Of a stretch of DNA of 64,000 nt, positions 1 to 8,787 are shown in pieces. The stretch is taken from NCBI GenBank assembly GCA_963677345.2, contig CAXXLC010000039.1, forward strand, positions 124,001 to 188,000, read 5' to 3'. The stretch's first letter is position 1; each line of letters opens with the position of its first letter. Source of the DNA: Saccharicrinis sp963677345 (GTDB lineage: Bacteria > Bacteroidota > Bacteroidia > Bacteroidales > Marinilabiliaceae). The notes under the pieces are model-generated. The model was given only the letters and a program-made list of their open reading frames with translations. It was not told where the DNA came from and searched no databases. Position numbers and translations under genes: made by a program.

Positions 1-663
1 GCCAGAAAATCAGATCAATGGGGAAAATATGAGTTAACAGATTCTCTTTGCTCAAAAGTGCAATTGATGAAAGGAACTAAAGAATTGGCATCATTATACA
101 TTGGTAAATTCTCCTATCGTCAGGCAAAACAAAATCTGGCAATGATGCAGCAACAAAATCCATACTATCAACAACCTAGAGGCACAATGACAACCTATGT
201 ACGGTCGGGTGATGATAATGAAGTTTATGCAGTAGAGGGATTTTTGGGTAGTATGATTAATCGTGATGGCAATGCGTTTAGAAACAAAAAGCTGGTTAAA
301 GTAAACAAAACAAACATCAATAAGATTACATTTACCTATCCTGCAGATAGCTCGTTTACCATGGTGTTAAACGAAGATAAATGGATGAGTGATGGAATAG
401 CATTAGATTCTGCTTCTGTTGTAAAATACTTAAGTAAAATTCAAAATTTAAGCGCATCAGGATTTACTGATGAAAACAAAGGAGCATATACACATACCAT
501 CCAGATTCAGGACAAGCAAATGAATATTGCAGAAGTGAAAGCATATATTGATGGTGAGAATGTTATTATGGTTTCTAACCAAAATGAAGGCACAAACTTT
601 AAAGAGAAAAAAGATTTGAATTTTAATAAGTTATTTGTTTCCCAAAACACATTTATCAAATAA
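1..663 (+). CDS. DUF4340 domain protein, C-terminal part (5' end outside window)
   Basis: The reading frame is open from base 1 without a start codon, so the gene begins before the window; about 220 C-terminal residues are visible. The pattern at the left edge (SDQWGKYELTDSL, then VQLMKG..ELASLYIGKFSY) is what I associate with DUF4340 proteins, beta-rich envelope-associated proteins that in Bacteroidetes often sit beside ABC transporter genes of the GldF/GldG type. The GTG at 58 is a codon inside the domain, not a start. The visible part has no membrane segment; any N-terminal anchor lies outside. A hairpin terminator follows at 712-740, so this is the last gene of its transcript. The family call is by pattern and the biochemical role is unknown. 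Confidence 0.6.
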   Translation, partial: ARKSDQWGKYELTDSLCSKVQLMKGTKELASLYIGKFSYRQAKQNLAMMQQQNPYYQQPRGTMTTYVRSGDDNEVYAVEGFLGSMINRDGNAFRNKKLVKVNKTNINKITFTYPADSSFTMVLNEDKWMSDGIALDSASVVKYLSKIQNLSASGFTDENKGAYTHTIQIQDKQMNIAEVKAYIDGENVIMVSNQNEGTNFKEKKDLNFNKLFVSQNTFIK

Positions 664-711
664 ATGTGTTTTAAAATTTTCTTTCATAATAATTTCACAT
701 CAATAAGTTAT

Positions 712-740
712 GGGTCATCAGTTTTTGATGGCCCTTTTTT
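712..740 (+). terminator. Rho-independent terminator after DUF4340 gene
   Basis: A 9-bp stem (GGGTCATCA at 712-720 pairing with TGATGGCCC at 726-734, one G:U pair) has a 5-nt loop and is followed by a run of six T. It lies 49 bp after the stop codon of the upstream gene. Confidence 0.8.
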
Positions 741-799
741 ATTTGAACAAAATCTTACCGACTTGGTTTCTTACTCAATAATTAGAAAGAAAGTGAAGA

Positions 800-1432
800 A
801 TGGATTTATTAGATAAATTAAAATGGCGCTATGCCACCAAAGCAATGAATGGCAAAAAAGTGCCTCAGGATAAGATTGATAATATAATTGAAGCCATATC
901 TCTATCACCAACTTCAAGTGGTTTGCAACCATTTGAAGTAATGGTGATTAAAAACCAGGATTTAAAAGAAAAAATTAAAGACATTTCATTCAACCAGCCT
1001 GTAGTTGCTGATTGTTCACATCTATTTGTATTTGCAGCATGGGACAACTATACAGAGGAAAGAATCAACAAAATGTTTGACTTAACCAATGAAGTTCGCG
1101 GTTTTAAAAGTGAAGGTTGGGAAAACTACCGTCAGTTTTTGTTAGGCATTTATCCGCAACGTGATCCTGAAGAAAACTTTAATCATGCAGCAAAACAGGC
1201 TTACATAGCTTTTTCTAATGCCATCACAGCTGCTGCTTTTGAGGGAGTGGACTGTACTCCTATTGAAGGTTTTGAACCAGAAAAACTAGATAAACTTTTA
1301 GGCTTAGAACAAAAAGGCCTGCGAAGTTGTTTATTATTACCAGTCGGTTACAGGGACGAATCGAACGATTGGTTGGTAAATCTTCAAAAAGTCAGAAAGG
1401 ACAAAAACGAATTGATTACCATTTTTGATTAA
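800..1432 (+). CDS. NAD(P)H-dependent nitroreductase-family oxidoreductase
   Basis: This 210-residue protein has the length and layout of the FMN-dependent nitroreductase family (NfsB-like). The N-terminal KWRYATKAMNGKKVP resembles the FMN-phosphate-binding RYSTRxF/M segment, and LSPTSSGLQPFEVMVI matches the S-P-S/T-S-x-G-x-Q-P-W/F element that contacts flavin and the dimer interface. The C-terminal half carries the GLRSCLLLPVGYRDE segment, like the family's VALGY motif. Members reduce nitro compounds, quinones or flavins with NAD(P)H in the cytoplasm; the physiological substrate cannot be told. It stands alone between two terminators. The start at 800 is preceded by GAAAGAAAGTGAAGA, a plausible purine-rich binding site. 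Confidence 0.88.
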   Translation: MDLLDKLKWRYATKAMNGKKVPQDKIDNIIEAISLSPTSSGLQPFEVMVIKNQDLKEKIKDISFNQPVVADCSHLFVFAAWDNYTEERINKMFDLTNEVRGFKSEGWENYRQFLLGIYPQRDPEENFNHAAKQAYIAFSNAITAAAFEGVDCTPIEGFEPEKLDKLLGLEQKGLRSCLLLPVGYRDESNDWLVNLQKVRKDKNELITIFD

Positions 1433-1462
1433 CATTTATTTATTGATTTAGTTTGTAAAAAA

Positions 1463-1500
1463 ACGGAAGGTGTCTGTTTACGACACACTCCGTTTTTTTT
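1463..1500 (+). terminator. Rho-independent terminator after nitroreductase gene
   Basis: An imperfect stem (ACGGAAGGTGTC against GACACACTCCGT) is followed by eight T. It starts about 30 bp after the stop at 1432. Confidence 0.75.
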
Positions 1501-1535
1501 ATGAATCAAATTACAAACACATAAAATGGTATTAG

Positions 1536-1566
1536 CCTGAGTTCAATTAAAATTATAGAATTCAGG
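1536..1566. other. Intergenic hairpin without a strong U-tract
   Basis: CCTGAGTTC at 1536-1544 pairs with GAATTCAGG at 1558-1566 (9 bp, one G:U) around a 13-nt AT loop. No T-run follows. It could be a leader hairpin or operator ahead of the PNPOx-like gene. The rest of 1433-1696 shows nothing else I can name. Confidence 0.3.
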
Positions 1567-1683
1567 TTATTCAACAAAAACAAAACCATGCATCCCTCCT
1601 CTACCCCTCTCATTAATATTGACATAAGCACAGTATCATCGTAACTTTATGTTGTTTTCGGACGACTAAAAAATGTATAAATC

Positions 1684-1690
1684 AAGGAGG
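1684..1690 (+). promoter_or_regulatory. Strong Shine-Dalgarno (AAGGAGG) fixing the start at 1697
   Basis: AAGGAGG lies six bases before ATG 1697. Most genes in this window lack such a motif, so it is informative for start choice and hints at high or regulated translation. Confidence 0.75.
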
Positions 1691-1696
1691 TTTGAT

Positions 1697-2134
1697 ATGA
1701 AAAAAGATGAAATTATCAAGTTTGCCAATGATAACCCAATTTGTTATATGGCAACAATAGAAGATGATAAGCCTCATGTAAGAATTATGAAGCTTTGGTT
1801 TGCTGATCATTCAGGGTTTTACTTTGAAGCTCTTTCTCCAAAAGATCTTAGCAGACAAATACACAAAAACCCTAAAGTAGAAGTATGTTTTTACAACAAC
1901 CCTAGTGACCTTACAAGAGGTCGTGAAATGAGGATTTCAGGTGATATTGAATTTGTTCATGACGCAGCAATGATTCACAAAGCAAGAAAAGAACGTCAAT
2001 TTCTAGAAGACTTAGGTGCTCAATCAACAGAACCTTATGTAGAAGTTTTTAAATTAGCTCACGGAGATGCTAAATTCTGGAATTTAAAAACAAACATCTT
2101 ATTTGAGAATGTTGAAAATCATATGGTTTTCTAG
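1697..2134 (+). CDS. Pyridoxamine 5'-phosphate oxidase-family (split-barrel flavin) protein
   Basis: The 145-residue product looks like a PNPOx-like split-barrel protein: an N-terminal helix (DEIIKFANDNPICYMATI), then ..KPHVRIMKLWFAD.., ..GFYFEALSPKDLSRQIHKNPKVEVCFYN.., RISGDIEF and a C-terminal FWNLK. Relatives bind FMN, F420 or heme and act as small reductases or general-stress proteins. I chose the ATG at 1697 over the in-frame ATG at 1673 because AAGGAGG at 1684-1690 is an unusually strong Shine-Dalgarno sequence six bases ahead of 1697, and because the domain begins there. It is monocistronic and convergent with the Usp gene, with a shared hairpin at 2170-2208. True PdxH activity is unlikely given the short length. 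Confidence 0.82.
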   Translation: MKKDEIIKFANDNPICYMATIEDDKPHVRIMKLWFADHSGFYFEALSPKDLSRQIHKNPKVEVCFYNNPSDLTRGREMRISGDIEFVHDAAMIHKARKERQFLEDLGAQSTEPYVEVFKLAHGDAKFWNLKTNILFENVENHMVF

Positions 2135-2169
2135 TTCTCTTTAGTCTGGTTTCGGTTACAGGTATTTTA

Positions 2170-2208
2170 CTTGGCTATTTGAAAAATCATCAGGATAGCC
2201 AAGTTTTT
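2170..2208. terminator. Terminator between convergent PNPOx-like and Usp genes
   Basis: CTTGGCTAT at 2170-2178 pairs perfectly with ATAGCCAAG at 2195-2203 and is followed by TTTTT, so it terminates plus-strand transcription. The preceding AT-rich sequence may also let it serve the minus strand. Confidence 0.75.
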
Positions 2209-2255
2209 AATGATAATATATAAACTATCCTTACATAAAAAATACAACCATCTTC

Positions 2256-3395
2256 TTATTTAAGCCTCTTTCTTATTTCTTGTTCAACATCTTTATCCCA
2301 AAGACGATTTACAATTTCATCCATTTTTTGAGCGTACACTTCAGCTTGCTCCTTGTCTCCCTTCTTTTTATACAATTTAACCAAAGCATTAATAGCTGGA
2401 AAATGCAAGTCGTTAATTTCCAAACATTTCTTCAATTTATCAATAGCCTGATCATACTGGCCATCAGCCTCTAGCTTTAAGGCATCTGAATAATATTTTT
2501 CAATTCCTGAAATATCAGAATCAATTTTATAATTAATGATACTTTCTGATTTTGTAACTACAACAGAGCAAGGTAATTTTCGTACCATCATCTCTGTTAC
2601 ACTACCCAACAACATTCTTTGAAAAAATTTTTTACCTGTAGCACCAATAAATAACAAGCGAACGTTATTTATTACAATAAACTCACTTAATTGCTTATAA
2701 ATTTTTCCTTTTAAAATAGTAGCTTCATAATCAATATCTGCGAAATTAAACTGAGCTAAAAAATCATCGTATCTAACCTTATTTTCTTTTTCCAGACGCT
2801 TGTTTTCTTCTTCGTAATTTACTTCAAAGCGAGGTGAATAAAACTCCTCTAAGGGTTCCAGAACATTTACAATATATAGTTTAGTTTTAAAGTGTCGCGA
2901 CATTCTTATGGCATTATGCAAAGCTCTCTCTGAAGCTTCAGAATAATCTACAGAACACATTATATCTCCAGGAAATGGCTTTCCTTTAGTATCAACAACC
3001 CAGATTGGTTTTTGACACTTTCTTACCAGCTTTTCAACTACAACATCAACTTTATGCTCTTCTTGCGATATTTCAAACTTTTCAGGAATTAATATAAGAT
3101 TAACATCCTCTCTTTCCGAAATTGTAATTATTTGTTCAAGAACTCCACCATAAACCAATTTCTTTTCAACGGATAATCCTGAATTAGTTAAATCAGATTC
3201 GATCTCATCCATTTCTTTTTGAACATAATTTGTAATAATACTATTTATGGATGTTTTTTGAGCATCAGAAGGTAAAACACCCATTAATATTAATTTGGAA
3301 CTAAATTTATTAGCCAATTCTTTAGCTACTTTTATTAAAGCAGAATCGATTTCGTTTACATTTATAGCAACTAATATTTTATCTAATAATTTCAT
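2256..3395 (-). CDS. Tandem universal stress protein with C-terminal TPR
   Basis: The 379-residue protein has two UspA domains (about residues 1-138 and 143-285) followed by a tetratricopeptide segment (about 300-365). The second Usp domain keeps the ATP-binding pattern G-x2-G-x9-G-S as GATGKKFFQRMLLGS. The first ends KPIWVVDT without that glycine motif, so it is probably a non-binding partner. Usp proteins are cytoplasmic and respond to starvation and other stress; the TPR tail suggests a protein partner. There is no signal peptide or membrane span. The gene is alone, convergent with the PNPOx-like gene and divergent from the sigma-like gene at 3601, leaving a 205-bp AT-rich promoter region (3396-3600). 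Confidence 0.85.
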   Translation of the reverse strand: MKLLDKILVAINVNEIDSALIKVAKELANKFSSKLILMGVLPSDAQKTSINSIITNYVQKEMDEIESDLTNSGLSVEKKLVYGGVLEQIITISEREDVNLILIPEKFEISQEEHKVDVVVEKLVRKCQKPIWVVDTKGKPFPGDIMCSVDYSEASERALHNAIRMSRHFKTKLYIVNVLEPLEEFYSPRFEVNYEEENKRLEKENKVRYDDFLAQFNFADIDYEATILKGKIYKQLSEFIVINNVRLLFIGATGKKFFQRMLLGSVTEMMVRKLPCSVVVTKSESIINYKIDSDISGIEKYYSDALKLEADGQYDQAIDKLKKCLEINDLHFPAINALVKLYKKKGDKEQAEVYAQKMDEIVNRLWDKDVEQEIRKRLK

Positions 3396-3600
3396 ATCCC
3401 CAATAATTTAAATCATTATACACCACTACTTTATTTCTAACAATTTACAAGAATAATTTGTTTTAGAAAAGCTTGCTGGTATTAAATACTGAAAATTTCA
3501 ATGGAGATTATTTGAAGCAAAAATTAAAATAATTAAAAATAAAATGTAACTATTTGATATTTTCCAGTCTAATTATCAAAAACGTTATTGAAACAGTTCA

Positions 3601-4380
3601 ATGAAAGAAGAAAAATTCAACCAGATAGTAAAAGATAATTCAGAACGTATCAGGCGTATATGCCAATATTATAACTCTAACGAGCAAGATCAGGATGATA
3701 TGTTTCAAGAGATTCTGATAAACATTTGGAAAAGTCTGGATAATTTTCGTGGAGATGCATCTATCAGTACCTGGATATATCGTATTGCGGTAAATACAGC
3801 TCTAACATATACAGGGAAAGCATACAAAAATATGAAAACAAATAATAACAATATTACCATTAATAATCTTGGCGCATTTACATCTAAACTACAGGAAAAA
3901 GATAAAAACTATGCTAACATTAGTAAACGAATGCAATACCTGTATTGGATATTAATTCCCATATATCTCATTATTGGTATTTTTGAAATAATTTTTAAAA
4001 ATCCATCTACCAATGAAATGCTATCGCTTTTATTTTTTGCATCGGCTATGTTAATCTTTGCATTAACATTCAGAACGCTACATAAAGAATACAATTTTGT
4101 TGATTATTCTGAGCCCACATTAATTATGCTTAAAAAAGTGGTAAAACGCTACACTCCATATCAACCAAAAACAAGATGGGTTTTTCTTGCAATTATATTT
4201 ATCGATGCCGGTTTATGCTTAAAAGAAGAGTTTGGTAAAGAACTTTTATATACACAATTGATGTTTTTTGGGGCTTTATTAATTGGTATTTGTATTGGTT
4301 TAATAATATGGTTTAGGAGATATAAACCATTACGTGATACTGCAAAAAAATTGATAGATGAAATAGAAGAAACAGTATAA
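3601..4380 (+). CDS. Sigma-70 region 2 fused to a membrane domain (region 4 missing)
   Basis: Residues 1-75 are a typical ECF-type sigma region 2: DDMFQEILINIWKSLDNFRG is the core-polymerase-binding segment and STWIYRIAVNTAL matches the -10 recognition helix. Where a linker and the -35-binding region 4 should follow, the protein has an Asn-rich linker (80-110) and then four predicted membrane segments (113-132, 140-158, 193-207, 218-238) with a short charged tail. Many Bacteroidetes genomes carry a sigma gene followed by a separate small membrane-protein gene; I infer that a deletion removed region 4 and joined the two in frame. It could be a dead remnant or a membrane-tethered partial sigma factor. 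No frameshift is visible within the open frame. Confidence 0.7.
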   Translation: MKEEKFNQIVKDNSERIRRICQYYNSNEQDQDDMFQEILINIWKSLDNFRGDASISTWIYRIAVNTALTYTGKAYKNMKTNNNNITINNLGAFTSKLQEKDKNYANISKRMQYLYWILIPIYLIIGIFEIIFKNPSTNEMLSLLFFASAMLIFALTFRTLHKEYNFVDYSEPTLIMLKKVVKRYTPYQPKTRWVFLAIIFIDAGLCLKEEFGKELLYTQLMFFGALLIGICIGLIIWFRRYKPLRDTAKKLIDEIEETV

Positions 4381-4591
4381 TTCCTTCTATATTTAAATTA
4401 GCTATTAACATTTTATCGAATAGGTTTAATTATTGTAACTTATAACGAGAAATATTTAAACCCTTTTATATCATACCAATAGGACATTATTTCTACTAAT
4501 CATCTTATTTAATAAACATTACTCTATAAAAAAATCCACTACTAGTTAATCAAATTGGTGACTGTTTTGTTTAATTACAAAAAGTAATAAA

Positions 4592-5386
4592 ATGCAAAAA
4601 TCATTATTTAAGATATCGCAAATGGATTGTCCATCTGAAGAAAATCTGATAAGAATGAAACTTAATGATATTAAAGGCATTAAAAAGTTAGAATTTGATA
4701 TTCCCAACAGATTTTTAACCGTTTATCACCAAAACAAAATAGAATCTATTAATAGTGCTATTGAATCATTAAACTTAAGTAGTACAAAGGTATCCACAGA
4801 AGATGTTGAAGACATAAAGGATGAAGAAAATAACAATCAAAGAGGTGTACTATGGTATGTTTTAAGTATAAACTTTTTGTTTTTCATGATAGAATTATCT
4901 TCTGGTATTATTTCAAAATCAATGGGATTAGTAGCTGATAGTTTAGATATGCTTGCTGACTCCCTTGTATACGCTTTAAGTCTTTTAGCTGTTGGCAGTA
5001 GCTTAACCAGAAAAAAACAAGTTGCTTCATTAGCAGGATATTTTCAAATTACGTTAGCCCTGTTAGGTTTTATAGAAGTAGTAAGAAGATTTATCGGTAC
5101 TGAAAAATTTCCTGATTTTAATACGATGATTTTAGTCTCTATTTTTGCTTTAATTGCTAACGGTATATGTTTATACCTACTTCAAAGATCAAAAAGTAAA
5201 CATGAGGCGCATATGAAAGCTAGTATGATTTTTACTTCAAATGATATTATAATTAATTTAGGAGTAATCATTGCTGGAATATTAGTAAAGACACTTAACT
5301 CTAATATTCCTGATTTAGCAATTGGATCCATAGTATTTTTCATTGTAATACAAAGTTCTTTTAGAATACTCAAACTTGGAAAATAA
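4592..5386 (+). CDS. Cation transporter: HMA-like N-terminus plus CDF-like membrane domain
   Basis: Residues 1-70 form a ferredoxin-like heavy-metal-associated module whose metal loop reads QMDCPSEE, with one Cys rather than CxxC. After an acidic linker, residues 88-260 contain about six hydrophobic segments. The segment ISKSMGLVADSLDMLADSLVYALS carries the DxxxD pattern of cation diffusion facilitators. In the later segment the usual HxxxD is replaced by FTSND (SMIFTSNDIIINLGVI), so the second half of the zinc site is altered. CDF proteins export Zn, Co, Cd or Fe from the cytoplasm by proton exchange; the substrate here is open. The gene is monocistronic, in a spacer-flanked position, with a shared terminator at 5398-5425. 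The complete CDF at 60461 is a second, canonical copy. Confidence 0.8.
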   Translation: MQKSLFKISQMDCPSEENLIRMKLNDIKGIKKLEFDIPNRFLTVYHQNKIESINSAIESLNLSSTKVSTEDVEDIKDEENNNQRGVLWYVLSINFLFFMIELSSGIISKSMGLVADSLDMLADSLVYALSLLAVGSSLTRKKQVASLAGYFQITLALLGFIEVVRRFIGTEKFPDFNTMILVSIFALIANGICLYLLQRSKSKHEAHMKASMIFTSNDIIINLGVIIAGILVKTLNSNIPDLAIGSIVFFIVIQSSFRILKLGK

Positions 5387-5397
5387 CAATACAAAAA

Positions 5398-5425
5398 AAG
5401 GAGAAATTAGCACAAATTTCTCCTT
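5398..5425. terminator. Bidirectional terminator between cation transporter and PNGase F-like gene
   Basis: AAGGAGAAATT and AATTTCTCCTT form an 11-bp stem with a short loop, preceded by an A-run (5392-5399) and followed by T-rich sequence. It suits both convergent genes. Confidence 0.75.
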
Positions 5426-5458
5426 CTCCTTTATCAATCATTTTTCAACAAACAAAAT

Positions 5459-7174
5459 TTATTCTTCATACTCCCCTATAAAGACCCCAGATATATTCCA
5501 GGCACTAAACATATTTCCCTCACGTTTTCCGAGTGGAATATATACCTGAATGGTATGCATACCCTCTCCTAAATCATGAACTTCGGTATAATAAGGGTGA
5601 CTTACTGTACCCGGACACCATCCGGAACGACTGCCATCTGATGATGAAATACCATTCCAGAAATTACCTGATGACGGATTGTATTTTCGATGTGTTCCAC
5701 AGTCATAACGCCATGGTGTAAAACTAAAAAAGGGATAACCATCTATCCATAATTCATTTTTCTTTTGAAGATATTCATCACCATTTTCCCAACCTCCATG
5801 TCCGGTAGAAATATAATAAAAATCAATTTTTTTAAGACCTTTAGGCACGTTGAATGAAACCGATAAAGTATCATCCTTAAACATGGTACCATATTCCTGC
5901 CCGGCCATCTCCATTACATTTGTAGTATTAAAAACAGGTTGCACCCAATATTTTTTTGCAGGCACCTTAGGTTTTTCCTGATTATTAAGATGATATTTAA
6001 TATCTAAACTTACTCTATGACCTCCACCATCATAATTACCAATAAATACACCAATCCAACACTCACCTTTTAATACTGGCAACAGATGACTTATTTCCAT
6101 TTTATAGGTAACCGAGTCGGCCCATTCAATACCCACATCACGTTTATCATTAAAATAGTTAACACCAAAAGGAGTAAAAAAACGCATGATTTCAATTAAT
6201 GGGTCATAATCCTTTGTAGCAACTACACCCTGATATTCTTTACCATTACTAAAATATTTAGGTAATGAATCTTTTCCGTATTTAAGACCATCCAGAAAAC
6301 TTTTTTCTTTATTTGTTGGTATAACAAATACTGAACCTGTTCTGTCGTAGGCATCACCAATGGATTTTTCAGTAATTTCTGCAAAAATTGTAGTTCCATC
6401 AGGAAGTTCAGGAAGCTTAATTTTTTTTGCAACTACCGTTCCACCGGCAAACCTATAAACAGAATCGACACATTCATTATCCGGGTTACAAATTTCACCC
6501 CCCCAGTTTATCTGCTGATCTGAAAACACTTTAATATCTTTAATAAAAGCATTAGTTAATTGTTTAGTAAATTCAACATTAGTCAATGGTTTCCCTAACA
6601 TATTAACATTTAATAATTGATCATCTACTTTATTTGTAATTTTTACTTTGGTGGCTTCCCAACCTGAGTTCCCATTACGTACATATTTCAATACCAGTCC
6701 ATTTAAATATGGAAAATAAAATAACGGAGTACCTTTAATTCCAATATTATCAGATACCCATAACTCAATCTTATTAGAGAAAGAAGAACCCACGTATTTT
6801 TGACAATTATAGCCTAAAATCACCTCTGGTTTTCCTTCAGGTTTAAAGCTATTTAAATCACGAAAATCGTATTTTGTAAAATACGTGTTTCCATCTATAA
6901 AAGAAGCTTGCTTATATATCATTTCCTGATTGTAATCTAAAAATGTATATTGCTCAGGTACTTCGTCAATTAAATCCATATTACTTTTATCATCCCAGCT
7001 TTTAGCCACACCACCAGAGTACTGTAAAATAATTTTTGCTCCATCGTGTTCAACTACACCATTTTTCCATGAAGAATACTCCACCTCACCTTTCTTATTG
7101 TTTTTCTTTGCAAATACGTTATTAGCAATCATCAATACTGCAACCACTAAAGCAAAACACTTAAATAATTTCAT
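5459..7174 (-). CDS. Secreted PNGase F-like peptide-N-glycosidase
   Basis: This protein should cleave the bond between Asn and the first GlcNAc of N-glycans, outside the cytoplasm. The start is placed at the ATG of 7174 because MKLFKCFALVVAVLMIANN.. is a clear signal peptide; 25 further codons upstream are probably not translated. The C-terminal third carries strong PNGase F signatures: YISTGHGGWENGDEY, FFSFTPWRYDCGTHR, then a serine-rich stretch ending RSGWCPGTV. Upstream of this lies the first jelly-roll half (RFFTPFGVNYFND). An extra N-terminal region (about residues 25-170; ILGYNCQKYVG, ELWVSDNIGIKGTP) resembles the PNGase F N-terminal / GLPGLI-like domain of Bacteroidetes. At about 571 residues it is longer than the 314-residue classical enzyme. 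It is convergent with the cation transporter and divergent from the pectate lyase. Confidence 0.85.
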   Translation of the reverse strand: MKLFKCFALVVAVLMIANNVFAKKNNKKGEVEYSSWKNGVVEHDGAKIILQYSGGVAKSWDDKSNMDLIDEVPEQYTFLDYNQEMIYKQASFIDGNTYFTKYDFRDLNSFKPEGKPEVILGYNCQKYVGSSFSNKIELWVSDNIGIKGTPLFYFPYLNGLVLKYVRNGNSGWEATKVKITNKVDDQLLNVNMLGKPLTNVEFTKQLTNAFIKDIKVFSDQQINWGGEICNPDNECVDSVYRFAGGTVVAKKIKLPELPDGTTIFAEITEKSIGDAYDRTGSVFVIPTNKEKSFLDGLKYGKDSLPKYFSNGKEYQGVVATKDYDPLIEIMRFFTPFGVNYFNDKRDVGIEWADSVTYKMEISHLLPVLKGECWIGVFIGNYDGGGHRVSLDIKYHLNNQEKPKVPAKKYWVQPVFNTTNVMEMAGQEYGTMFKDDTLSVSFNVPKGLKKIDFYYISTGHGGWENGDEYLQKKNELWIDGYPFFSFTPWRYDCGTHRKYNPSSGNFWNGISSSDGSRSGWCPGTVSHPYYTEVHDLGEGMHTIQVYIPLGKREGNMFSAWNISGVFIGEYEE

Positions 7175-7404
7175 TTTAAATCCAGTTTTATAAAACATCA
7201 TATTCAAAGAATGTAATATAAAAATAAACAAGCTGAAAAAAAACAACAATCATATGGTGGAGTTTTTAATGCCGGATATGGAGTATTTATTGCAATAAAA
7301 AAAGAAAATATCAAGTTAAAATTCTCATATTTATGCTTGAAAAAAACGAATCCCTGGTACTTTTTAACATTAATAGATACAGTAATAATTTAAACACAAA
7401 ACAG

Positions 7405-8787
7405 ATGAATAAAAAATTTAATATCCTATATGCACTTTTATTGTTTGGTTGTGTGGCAAATGGAAGTAACCTGAAAAAACAAGCTGAATCAGCATTAACA
7501 AAAGGCATTACCTTTTTTCATAAGCTAAATACACATGGTGGATATGTTTACCATGTCACTCCAGACCTTTCGTTAAGATGGGGAGAAAGTATTAAAGACA
7601 GCGAAACAATCGAAGTTCAGCCTCCTGGCACACCGGCAGTTGGGATGTCATTTTTAAAAGCCTATCAAACAACTGGAAATATAGTATTTTTAGATAATGC
7701 CAAAGAAGCTGCTTATGCTTTAATTAGTGGTCAGAATAAATATGGTGGTTGGGATCATACCATTAACTTTAAACATTTAGAGTCAGATCATGTGAGTTTC
7801 GATGACAACCAAAGCCAATCTGCAGTAAGTTTTTTAATAGCAATAGACCAGGAAATTAAAGATAGTACTATTTCAAAAGCTGCACGTAGAGCCATTGAAA
7901 TGATGATTACTGCTCAATTACCAAACGGAGGATGGCCGCACTATTATCCGGCTCAAGGCAATTACCACGATTATGCGACCTTTAATGATGGTGGAATAAA
8001 TGATTGCATCAGAGTAATGATTGAGGCTTACCGAGCATACAAAGACAATCTGGATATTGAAAAAAGCTTACACAAGGCAGCACGCTTTTTAAACATTTCA
8101 CAATTACCCCCACCTCAACCAGGCTGGGCTCAACAGTACAATGAATTTTTACAACCGGCATGGGCACGTACATTTGAGCCTCCTGCCATTTGTACTTCCG
8201 TTTCAGTAAAAAATATCAATTCTATTATTGACTTATACCTGACCTTACATGATGTAAAAATACTAGAACCTATTCCAGATGCAATCAGATACTTGCGCAA
8301 AATCAAAATGGAAAACGGGAAATGGGCAAGATTTGTAGAACTGGGAACCAATAAACCACTATATTACGACAGGCAAAGAATTCGTGTTGAAAAACTTGAT
8401 GATTTACATCCTGAGAGACGAAAAGGATATGCTTATGAAATTAATATTGAACACCCTCTTGAAATAGCTGCCCAACGCTATAAGAAAGCTTTAGATTTAG
8501 GTTATGAAGGATTGTGGAAAGATGAACATCCCTCGTTAACAAAAGAACAAATTAAAGAACGTATTGATAAGATAACCCCAACAGTCAATGAAATCATTAA
8601 TTCCCAGGATAAATCAGGAGCCTGGATTACAAAAAATGATAAGTTTAAAAAAAAAATGCCAGCTGGTGAAAGATGGAATAACCAGTATGAAATAATGGAT
8701 CGTATCAGCAGTAAAATTTTTAACCAGAACATTGCAACACTATGTGAATACATAGTGTTAATGAATAAATTATATAAATCAGAATGA
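7405..8787 (+). CDS. Exported pectate lyase, PL10-like
   Basis: The sequence matches the PL10 pectate lyase family, which cleaves polygalacturonate by beta-elimination with calcium. Visible markers are NGGWPHYYP, ATFNDGGIND and WARFVELGTNKPLYYDR, the last containing the conserved acidic/Arg region of the active-site groove. The protein is an alpha/alpha toroid type with repeated helical hairpins. The start is placed at ATG 7405 because MNKKFNILYALLLFGCVANG is a signal peptide (the Cys has an imperfect lipobox, LFGC, so lipidation is uncertain); the upstream in-frame ATG at 7333 would bury it. The last four bases overlap the MutS-like gene start (ATGA), which implies co-translation. No SusC/SusD pair is nearby, so this is not an obvious pectin utilisation locus. 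Confidence 0.85.
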   Translation: MNKKFNILYALLLFGCVANGSNLKKQAESALTKGITFFHKLNTHGGYVYHVTPDLSLRWGESIKDSETIEVQPPGTPAVGMSFLKAYQTTGNIVFLDNAKEAAYALISGQNKYGGWDHTINFKHLESDHVSFDDNQSQSAVSFLIAIDQEIKDSTISKAARRAIEMMITAQLPNGGWPHYYPAQGNYHDYATFNDGGINDCIRVMIEAYRAYKDNLDIEKSLHKAARFLNISQLPPPQPGWAQQYNEFLQPAWARTFEPPAICTSVSVKNINSIIDLYLTLHDVKILEPIPDAIRYLRKIKMENGKWARFVELGTNKPLYYDRQRIRVEKLDDLHPERRKGYAYEINIEHPLEIAAQRYKKALDLGYEGLWKDEHPSLTKEQIKERIDKITPTVNEIINSQDKSGAWITKNDKFKKKMPAGERWNNQYEIMDRISSKIFNQNIATLCEYIVLMNKLYKSE

